A DNA stretch of 18,504 nt, taken from Chitinophagales bacterium (GTDB lineage: Bacteria > Bacteroidota > Bacteroidia > Chitinophagales > UBA2359). Below are positions 1 through 6,034 of this stretch, one piece after another; positions within the stretch are counted from its first letter, which is position 1; every line of letters begins with the position of its first letter. The translations under genes and the position numbers were made by a program. Location: the NCBI GenBank assembly GCA_020629335.1, contig JAHDDN010000063.1:1-18504 (forward strand), given 5' to 3'. The notes beneath the pieces were generated by a model. That model did not search any database, had not been told where the DNA came from, and worked only from the letters and a program-made list of their open reading frames with translations.

Positions 1-11
1 TTTTAGTGGCA

Positions 12-46
12 CCGTATTTAGGAGACGCGAGTACGCGTCTCTACGG
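12..46. repeat. REP-like palindrome (GTAGAGACGCG type)
   Basis: A perfect 8-bp inverted repeat (gagacgcg at 22-29, cgcgtctc at 34-41, loop agta) is extended by ccgta (12-16) and tacgg (42-46) with a small bulge. Read on the minus strand it starts GTAGAGACGCG. From memory, this kind of palindrome recurs in cyanobacterial and Bacteroidota genomes as a dispersed REP-like element. Only one copy lies in this window, so the repetitive nature is inferred. Confidence 0.6.
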
Positions 47-96
47 AATAAAAAATCATATTATAACCTTTAGCGTCTAATTGATTTGGGGCATAA

Positions 97-133
97 AAAA
101 ACCGCTTGACAGTTGGACTGTCAAGCGGTTTTT
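97..133 (-). terminator. Rho-independent terminator of the 157-399 peptide gene
   Basis: The stem ccgcttgacag (102-112) pairs with ctgtcaagcgg (118-128) around the loop ttgga. Five A at 97-101 pair with five T at 129-133, giving a 16-bp arm, and the A run continues to 95, so a U tract follows the stem for minus-strand transcripts. It lies 24 bp past the stop codon of the minus-strand peptide gene and supports that gene being a real transcription unit. The symmetric A/T flanks could also work in the other direction. Confidence 0.85.
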
Positions 134-156
134 CAATTTAATCTATTTTGTTTTTA

Positions 157-399
157 TTAACCTTGGTTGAAAGCATTGATGAAAGCTGCTGCGGCATTAC
201 TTAAGTATTCATCATTTGGGCTTCGGCTAGCATCACACTTAGCTTTCGTTCTCTCTATTGGGGTTGTAGCTACTGCTCTTCTACGTCGTGCGGCTAATCT
301 TCTGCGACGTAATTCGGCGTAGCTTCTACGACCTCCATTAGTTTCTGTTGTCGTTTCTGTACTTAAGGTGAATACTACGAAATTTTCTAAAGTTTTCAT
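157..399 (-). CDS. Double-glycine leader peptide with Arg-rich core (candidate bacteriocin-like precursor)
   Basis: The product has 80 residues. Residues 1-23 look like a double-glycine leader: it begins MKTLENF, has Leu at -12, is rich in Thr/Glu and ends in Asn-Gly-Gly (21-23). From memory, the ENF-x-V...GG pattern resembles Bacteroidota leaders annotated as lactobin/cerein-type bacteriocins. Against this, positions -4 and -7 are Thr rather than the usual hydrophobic residues. C39 peptidases cut after GG, which would release a 57-residue core. The core is very basic, with ten Arg in residues 24-41 (two RRRR blocks), a single Cys at 55, and an Ala-rich C-terminal stretch (about 66-80). It is therefore unlike classical Gly-rich hydrophobic bacteriocins. 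A C39 exporter and adaptor begin 1.67 kb away on the opposite strand. No modification enzyme is in the window. No clear Shine-Dalgarno is seen; the region before the ATG is A/T-rich. The core's function is unknown. Confidence 0.7.
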   Translation of the reverse strand: MKTLENFVVFTLSTETTTETNGGRRSYAELRRRRLAARRRRAVATTPIERTKAKCDASRSPNDEYLSNAAAAFINAFNQG

Positions 400-577
400 A
401 TCGGGTTATTTTTTTAATTTTTTGGGCTTAAATAATGAATTTGGGTAATTTTTAAAAACGGTGTTTGGTTTCTCTATCTATTAGGTTAAAAACAGGTTAA
501 AGGCTTATCATCTGTACAATTATCTTATACGCCACTATTTCAATGAAGGTTTCAAAAGATTTATTTTTGATAGTTTA
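400..577. other. Non-coding, no recognised element
   Basis: AT-rich sequence upstream of the minus-strand peptide gene. It must hold that gene's promoter, but I find no TAnnTTTG box at a convincing position. No reading frame of note was seen. Confidence 0.5.
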
Positions 578-740
578 TAAGTAGCTAAAGTTAATTATTT
601 CGGCAGTTCTGATGACCTCTTTTTAGCTTATCCTGCCTTGCTTTTCTTAGCAATAGCCCTGCTATTAAGGCGAAAACCGCCTTGGCTAAGCTAAAAATAA
701 GCTCATCAAGAATGCACGAATAATTACCTTCAACTACTTA
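578..740. repeat. Long imperfect inverted repeat (MITE-like or large hairpin), family 1
   Basis: The ends are inverted (TAAGTAG at 578-584, CTACTTA at 734-740) and the pairing continues inward. Left-arm blocks TTAATTATT, TTCT-GATGA and TTTTTAGCTTA have complements in the right arm (taagctaaaaa, tcatc-agaa, aataatta). The centre is a small hairpin, aatagc-cct-gctatt, flanked by gccttg/aaggc blocks. There is no reading frame and no clear target-site duplication. It resembles non-autonomous mobile elements or large structured repeats, but only one copy is visible here, so the mobile nature is inferred. Confidence 0.6.
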
Positions 741-797
741 GAGGAGAGTTTTGAATCGTTTTTAAAGAGAATTAATCAACCATAAAGTATAAAAAAA

Positions 798-820
798 GCC
801 CGTGAGTTTCACTCACGGGC
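798..820 (-). terminator. Orphan Rho-independent terminator-like hairpin
   Basis: A perfect 10-bp stem, gcccgtgagt (798-807) and actcacgggc (811-820), closes on a three-base loop (ttc). Seven A at 791-797 give a U tract for minus-strand transcription. No gene was found immediately upstream on the minus strand, so its transcript is unknown: a small RNA, a very short peptide, or a relic of a lost gene. Confidence 0.7.
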
Positions 821-1573
821 ATAGTGTATATTTAAAATAATATTTCAAATTGAAAATAGATAAAGACAAGCGTAAAGAGTAATGTGTTTTTCACATTCTA
901 TAATAAAATAATTTTGCTCGCTTTAATTAAAACATAATTACATCTTAATATATAGCATTCAAAATTAAAAGTTTTGGTTGTGGTAGCGAAACTGATTAAA
1001 TCAGCGCTATGAATTTGATACTGCCGAATATCATTATAGGTATAAAATCAACAGTACCATAAATTATGACTATAATAATTTGTCCTTTGAAAGAGACATT
1101 TTAATAATCAAGTTAATTCATTAAGATTAGAAAATAAAAGAGAGTAAAATATAGTGTTGTTTTAAACAAAATAAAAATAGATGTAAAGAAAATTAACGTT
1201 CGTTAGCCAAACGCTCATTTTAGACGCCACTTTCAAAGATAAGTCACGATTATCATATCTTTTTTTAGTAATTTCTCCTATTTCAACATTTATTTATAGC
1301 CTTGTTATATGTATGTGTTTAAATCAAAGGGACTTAGTTATTTCTTAGGATGAACATTTTTTTCATTTTGTATGAAACATTATTTCGGGCTCTTCGTAAC
1401 AAAAGAGCGAGCATTAATCATGTGATTTGAGACTTTAATTTCATTCCTCTATTTTCCTTTAAAATCGTTTGTAAAGAATAATGATTGAAAGGCACCTCTA
1501 AAATGAAGCACCTTTTTGTATTTATATGAATGGCATTAATTGTCACCAAAAGTCCTTAAACTGCTTATTATAC
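821..1573. other. Non-coding AT-rich stretch, no gene recognised
   Basis: Stops are dense in all frames. The longest thing noted is a 26-codon plus-strand frame at 1350-1430 with no support. A short inverted repeat (gctctt...aagagc, around 1390) is too weak to call. The orphan terminator at 798-820 would serve any minus-strand transcript starting in here. Confidence 0.5.
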
Positions 1574-1735
1574 TGAACTCATTTAAAGTTTTATGGTGAA
1601 GCTGAAAATAAGGTAATTTTTCGTAGTTCAAGGCATTTTTGAGGCTCATAGCAGCGTTATGGGCCGATAAAATAACGCAGAAATACGGAAAATTAACTAT
1701 TTTCTAAGCCAGCAGAAAAACTTTAAATGAGTTCA
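1574..1735. repeat. MITE-like element with 19-bp perfect terminal inverted repeats, family 2
   Basis: Left end TGAACTCATTTAAAGTTTT (1574-1592) is exactly complementary to the right end at 1717-1735. Interrupted pairing continues inward: GCT, AAAATA, TAATTTT and CGTA blocks on the left match aagc, tatttt, aaaatta and tacg on the right. The centre is a hairpin, gcgttat (1654-1660) with ataacgc (1672-1678). The element is 162 bp with no reading frame. Terminal repeats plus internal complementarity suit a miniature inverted-repeat element or a large folded RNA. No target-site duplication is evident. Confidence 0.65.
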
Positions 1736-1800
1736 CTACAAGCCTATGCTTATCAGTAAGCTTTAAAATTGGTATTTTTTTTGCTTCCTTTATCCTTTTA

Positions 1801-2019
1801 GGCTTAGGGATGGTAGCGGTATGTGGCGGCCATGGGGCTGCTTACGAAGCTTAGGCAACTGACGGCTGGCCCGAAGGGCAGACTAAGGTGCCTTAGCGTA
1901 GTAGCTGGCACATAGCCACATAATAGCGGACAGCCCGACCCTTTTTAATTTTTCATCGGAGGGCGCACACACAAGTAACGCCCCTACGGTCCGATGAAAA
2001 ATTAAAAAGGGGAAGCCCC
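1801..2019 (+). repeat. 220-bp structured repeat, copy A
   Basis: This defines the family. It starts GGCTTAGGGATGGTAGCGG, has an outer helix TATGTGGC/GCCACATA (about 1820-1827 and 1915-1922), a central GCCCgaaGGGC hairpin, the invariant block GCGGACAGCCCGAC, a terminal hairpin and the end GGGGAAGCCCC. The terminal hairpin has 22-bp perfect arms at 1939-1960 and 1990-2011, with an inner stem gggcg/cgccc in its 29-nt loop. The copy ends 52 bp before the start of the C39 exporter gene. Confidence 0.9.
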
Positions 2020-2071
2020 AGCAGAAAATCAAACAATATATTTCTAATATAACATCCTCAGACAACAATCT

Positions 2072-4258
2072 ATGAAGCGTTTCCCACATTACAGACAATT
2101 AGACGCCAAGGATTGTGGACCCACCTGTCTGAAAATGATTGCTAAACATTATGGTAAGACTTTCTCCTTAGAGGATTTAAGGGAGCGAGCTTATATTACG
2201 AAGACTGGCGTCTCTCTGGCAGGTATTAGTACTGCCGCAGAGAGTATTGGTTTTCGTTCTTTAGCTGTTCGTGTGCCTTTTGAGAAACTTGTTGAGGCAC
2301 CTCTGCCTTTGATTGCTCATTGGCGAGAACGACATTTTGTGGTGGTTTATAAGATCACAAAGAAACATATTTATGTGGCTGATCCTGGTTATGGATTGGT
2401 CAAGTATTCTCCTGAGGAATTTATGGACGGTTGGCTGAATGGTAAAACTCAAGCAGATTTACCTGGTATTGCTCTTTTATTGGAAGCGACTCCTACATTT
2501 TTTGAAAATGAAGATGAGGCTAAATCGAATACTGGTTTTCGTTATCTTTTTGGATATATTACTCCTTATCGAAAATTTTTGATCCAATTATGGCTTGGAC
2601 TTATTCTGGGCAGTTTGTTTAATTTGATAACGCCTTTCCTTTCCCAATCACTTGTCGATAGAGGGATTTTGTTTCAAGATATCAACTTTGTTTATCTCAT
2701 TTTAATTGCGCAGATTGTATTATTTATTAGTCAAACTTTTGTAGCAATTATTAGGTCTTGGATACTCTTGCATATGAGTGCTCGGATTAACATTTCCTTG
2801 GTATCTAACTTCTTGATTAAGTTGATGAAACTCCCAATTTCATTTTTTGATACTCGATTAGTAGGAGATATTATGCAGCGAATTGGGGATCATAGTAGGA
2901 TACAAGCATTCTTACAGGCATCCAGTTTAGATGTTCTATTCTCAACTTTTAATCTCTTAATATTTGGATTTGTATTGGCCATCTACAATATGAAAATCTT
3001 TTTAGTATTTTTATTATTCTCTTTTTTATACTTTGTATGGATCTTCTTATTCTTGAAAAAACGGAAGGAGTTAGACTTTAAGCGATTTGATCGTTCTTCG
3101 GAAAATCAAAGTAAAATCATTGAGTTGATTGAAGGAATTAACGACATTAAGCTTAATAATTGTGAACAACAAAAACGTTGGGAGTGGGAGCATATTCAAG
3201 CCAAATTGTTTAGAGTCAGTATTGAAGGCCTAGTACTGGGTCAGTTTCAATCAGTAGGCGGTAGTGCGATTAATGTACTCAAAAACATTATTATCTCCTT
3301 CATTGCTGCTAAGGCGGTTATTGATGGCGAAATATCGCTGGGTACTATGATGGCCATTCAGTATATCGTAGGACAAGTAAATGCGCCTATTAATGATTTA
3401 GTGGGCTTTGTCCAATTAGCACAAGATGCCAAAATTAGTTTAGAGAGATTAAGCGAGATTCACAATAAGGAAGATGAAGAAAATCACGAAGTACAAAAGC
3501 TAAGTAATCTGCCGCAAGACCGCTCAATCAAGCTTAAAAATATTACCTTTAGCTACGAAGGCCCTTATGCTAAACCAGTATTAGAAAATGTTAATTTGGA
3601 AATACCTGCTGGTAAAGTAACTGCTATCGTGGGGGCCAGTGGTAGTGGGAAAACGACTTTGATCAAATTGCTGCTCAAGTTTTATGAGCCAAGCGAAGGT
3701 CAAATTCATTTAGGAGGGAATCTACTCTCTAACTATCATACCTCTTGGTGGAGAAGTCAATGTGGCATCGTAATGCAAGAAGGCTTTATCTATTCTGATA
3801 CCGTTGCTAAGAATATCGCTTTAGGCGAAGACGTAATCAATCAAGACAAACTCCTTTACGCCGCAAATATGGCGAACCTCATGGACTACATCGAAAAAAC
3901 ACCTATGGGCTTTAATACGGCGATTGGTTCAGAAGGTGCCGGGATGAGCCAAGGTCAAAAACAAAGAATTTTAATTGCCAGAGCCATTTATAAAAATCCA
4001 AATTTCTTATTCTTTGATGAAGCAACTAGTGCTTTGGATGCGAATAATGAAAGAGTGATACACAATAATTTAGCGCATTTCTTCAAAGGTAGAACGGTAG
4101 TGGTAGTAGCACACCGATTGAGTACCGTAAAAAATGCAGATCAAATTTTAGTGCTCCATAACGGGCAAGTAGTAGAAGTGGGCGACCATAAAAGCCTGGT
4201 TGCCACAGAGGGCTACTACTATCATTTAGTAAAAAATCAATTAGAGCTAGGAAACTAA
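2072..4258 (+). CDS. C39-peptidase ABC exporter of double-glycine peptides
   Basis: A 728-residue inner-membrane transporter that would remove a double-glycine leader in the cytosol and export the core. Residues 1 to about 130 form the C39 protease: oxyanion Gln9, catalytic Cys15 in KDCGPTC, His88 in RHFVVV and Asp104 in ADPGYG, so the triad is intact. Residues ~155-455 are the membrane domain, with several long hydrophobic helices. Residues ~485-728 are the ATPase: Walker A GASGSGKTT (521-529), Q-loop Gln569, signature MSQGQKQR (625-632, Gln replacing the first Gly of SGGQ), Walker B FLFFDEATSALD (645-656) and switch His681. The length suits a complete half-transporter that dimerises. The HlyD-type gene starts 6 bp after its stop. 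No Shine-Dalgarno is seen. The best visible substrate candidate is the peptide at 157-399. Confidence 0.95.
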   Translation: MKRFPHYRQLDAKDCGPTCLKMIAKHYGKTFSLEDLRERAYITKTGVSLAGISTAAESIGFRSLAVRVPFEKLVEAPLPLIAHWRERHFVVVYKITKKHIYVADPGYGLVKYSPEEFMDGWLNGKTQADLPGIALLLEATPTFFENEDEAKSNTGFRYLFGYITPYRKFLIQLWLGLILGSLFNLITPFLSQSLVDRGILFQDINFVYLILIAQIVLFISQTFVAIIRSWILLHMSARINISLVSNFLIKLMKLPISFFDTRLVGDIMQRIGDHSRIQAFLQASSLDVLFSTFNLLIFGFVLAIYNMKIFLVFLLFSFLYFVWIFLFLKKRKELDFKRFDRSSENQSKIIELIEGINDIKLNNCEQQKRWEWEHIQAKLFRVSIEGLVLGQFQSVGGSAINVLKNIIISFIAAKAVIDGEISLGTMMAIQYIVGQVNAPINDLVGFVQLAQDAKISLERLSEIHNKEDEENHEVQKLSNLPQDRSIKLKNITFSYEGPYAKPVLENVNLEIPAGKVTAIVGASGSGKTTLIKLLLKFYEPSEGQIHLGGNLLSNYHTSWWRSQCGIVMQEGFIYSDTVAKNIALGEDVINQDKLLYAANMANLMDYIEKTPMGFNTAIGSEGAGMSQGQKQRILIARAIYKNPNFLFFDEATSALDANNERVIHNNLAHFFKGRTVVVVAHRLSTVKNADQILVLHNGQVVEVGDHKSLVATEGYYYHLVKNQLELGN

Positions 4259-4264
4259 TAACAT

Positions 4265-5611
4265 ATGCCTGAAATAATTTCTAGAGGAAACGAAGAACCA
4301 GATGGCCCCCAGATATACAGTAATGAGGTCAATGAGATTCTAACTGCCGTCCCAAATTGGATGATCAGGTGGGGAATTACTGCCGCTTTCTTTAGTGTTT
4401 TAAGCGTCCTATTTCTAACTTGGCTTATCAAATATCCAGATGTCGTAGAAGGCATCGTCGTACTAAAGGCTGCTGATCCACCTATCACGATGGTAAGTAA
4501 ATCAAGTGGGGAGATCGTTCTAAATATTGAAAATCAACAAGAAGTTAGTCAGGGAGAATTACTCGCGTGGTTAGATAATCCGACTGATCAAGACGACTTA
4601 AAAGAATTAAAAAAACAAGTCTATAATTTCGAAAAAATATTAGAAGACAATTATCGAATTGAGAACTTTAAATTCAATAACAACCTTCAATTAGGGGAGC
4701 TACAACCCGCTTTCAATCAACTCATAAGAGCACAGCAAGATTATAAAAACAATCAATCTTCTGCCTCCAATAATGTAGTCCGATCAGGTAATATTCAACA
4801 ACAAATTAATCAAGCTCGATCAAAAAACAGGAATCTAAAAGAGCAATTAAATTTGATCAAAAAAGAACACCAACTGATCGAGTCCGCCTATAATAATCGC
4901 TACCTCCCACTCTTCAAAGACGGAATTATCTCTAAAGCAGAGTTAGAAGGACACGAAAATAATGTGCTCAGAAGTAAAGGTACTTTACAACAAGCCCAAT
5001 CTGCTCTTATAGAAAATGAAGCCTTTATTCTCCAACTCCAAAGTCAGGATTCTGAATTTGGATTCCGCTCTGAGGATATACTGAAACAAAGTAAAACACA
5101 GATATTAGATGCTAAAGCTCAATTAGAAAATCAAATGGATCTCTGGGAAGAAAGATACATCATTAGAGCTGCCATTGATGGTAAAATAGAGTTTCCTCCA
5201 GACATCAAAGATCATCTTTTTATACAGGCACAGCAACCCCTCTTTAGCATTATTCCACCTTCACAAGAAGGTATTTTCGGCGAGATGCTTATACCAGAAG
5301 CTGGTTCTGGAAAAGTAGAAACAGGCCAAAAAGTTCGTATCGAATTGAATAGCTATCTCCAAAGCGAGTTCGGAGCCGTCATAGGCCAAGTAATCCAGAT
5401 TTCTGATTTAGGACTCACAACGAATGCCGCTAATCCATCAGGCAACACCTATAATGTCCGAATTACTCTACCCGATGGCCTACACACAACCTATCAAAAA
5501 AATATCGCCTTCAAACACAATATGCAAGGCAAAGGAGAAATCATTACCAAAAACCGAAGTATCATCGGCAGAATCTTCTCCGAAATCCTAAAAGTCCTCG
5601 ACCAATCTTAG
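4265..5611 (+). CDS. HlyD-family membrane-fusion (adaptor) protein
   Basis: A 448-residue periplasmic adaptor that would connect the C39 ABC exporter to an outer-membrane TolC-like channel, forming a type I secretion path. A short N-terminal cytosolic part is followed by one membrane helix (about 34-54). Two half-lipoyl segments (about 60-105 and 295-335) bracket a long Gln/Asn/Lys-rich coiled coil (about 105-295). A beta-barrel and membrane-proximal part follows, with the family-typical MQGKGEIITKNRSI near 420-433. It starts 6 bp after the transporter stop, so the two genes are almost surely co-transcribed and translationally coupled. No outer-membrane channel gene lies in the window, so a TolC homologue must come from elsewhere. 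The hairpin of repeat copy B lies 94 bp downstream. Confidence 0.92.
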   Translation: MPEIISRGNEEPDGPQIYSNEVNEILTAVPNWMIRWGITAAFFSVLSVLFLTWLIKYPDVVEGIVVLKAADPPITMVSKSSGEIVLNIENQQEVSQGELLAWLDNPTDQDDLKELKKQVYNFEKILEDNYRIENFKFNNNLQLGELQPAFNQLIRAQQDYKNNQSSASNNVVRSGNIQQQINQARSKNRNLKEQLNLIKKEHQLIESAYNNRYLPLFKDGIISKAELEGHENNVLRSKGTLQQAQSALIENEAFILQLQSQDSEFGFRSEDILKQSKTQILDAKAQLENQMDLWEERYIIRAAIDGKIEFPPDIKDHLFIQAQQPLFSIIPPSQEGIFGEMLIPEAGSGKVETGQKVRIELNSYLQSEFGAVIGQVIQISDLGLTTNAANPSGNTYNVRITLPDGLHTTYQKNIAFKHNMQGKGEIITKNRSIIGRIFSEILKVLDQS

Positions 5612-5612
5612 T

Positions 5613-5705
5613 AGCTTAGTTAACTGGTAAATTAGTGTATTAGTTAATTAGCAATCAGAAATTTTAGCAATCAACCAATATACTATTTAACGAATTAACT
5701 AAAGA
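5613..5705. repeat. AT-rich word-like imperfect inverted repeat
   Basis: The left half (cttagttaactggtaaatta and onward) and the reverse complement of the right half (ending gaattaactaaag) align over about 36 positions with roughly eight mismatches, so the stretch folds as a long leaky hairpin. It is built of variants of ttagttaat/attagc words. It abuts the GGGGCTTCCCC end of repeat copy B. Confidence 0.5.
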
Positions 5706-5926
5706 GGGGCTTCCCCATTTTTATTTTTTTTCATTCGACAGTAGGAGCGGTACCTGTGTGTCCGCCCACAAATGAAAAAAAATAAAAATGCGTCGGGCTG
5801 TCCGTTCTTATGTGGCTATGCCGCTCCTACTACACTAAGGTCCGCTTGTCTCTTATTGGAGCCTGCGCGTACCTAAGTTCCGTAAGTCGCAGCATGGCCG
5901 CCACATACCACTACCATCCCTAAGCC
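5706..5926 (-). repeat. 220-bp structured repeat, copy B
   Basis: The inverse orientation of copy A, from GGGGCTTCCCC to the complement of GGCTTAGGGATGGTAG. The terminal hairpin has 20-bp perfect arms at 5716-5735 and 5771-5790, but the arm sequence (catttttattttttttcatt) differs from copies A and C. The outer helix TATGTGGC/GCCACATA and the block GGACAGCCCGAC are kept; the central GCCCgaaGGGC hairpin is degenerate here. Confidence 0.9.
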
Positions 5927-5927
5927 T

Positions 5928-5966
5928 TCTCCCCTCACAGGGGAGATGCCCGAAGGGCAGAGGGGT
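5928..5966. repeat. REP-like hairpin pair
   Basis: tctcccct (5928-5935) pairs with aggggaga (5939-5946) over loop cac, followed at once by gccc-gaa-gggc (5948-5958). From memory, the order ctcccc...ggggagatgcccgaagggcag is a common dispersed REP-type sequence in Bacteroidota and other phyla. It abuts repeat copy B, whose relatives A and C contain the same gcccgaagggc core. Confidence 0.6.
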
Positions 5967-6002
5967 AATAACCGATTTGCCAGTTTATCCGTTCATAATT
6001 CA

Positions 6003-6030
6003 TTGTTCATAGTTCAAACCCCTATCTTTG
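6003..6030 (+). promoter_or_regulatory. Bacteroidota-type promoter, apparently leaderless, for the kinase-RapZ_C gene
   Basis: TATCTTTG (6023-6030) matches the Bacteroidota -7 consensus TAnnTTTG. TTG at 6003-6005, 17 nt upstream, fits the -33 element. Only four bases (cccc) separate the box from the ATG at 6035, so transcription would start at or next to the start codon. Confidence 0.7.
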
Positions 6031-6034
6031 CCCC

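Noticed and set aside
1350..1430. 26-codon plus-strand frame (begins MNIFFILYETLFR)
   Set aside because: Too short, no properly spaced ribosome site, no promoter and no terminator; expected by chance in AT-rich DNA.
1883..2098. 71-residue minus-strand frame overlapping repeat copy A
   Set aside because: Similar peptides (CAPSDEKLKRVGLSA) arise from copy C (9931-10146), and a shorter one (MCAPSNENL) from copy D (13687-13878, plus). They are translations of the structured repeat; arm changes follow base pairing, not codons.
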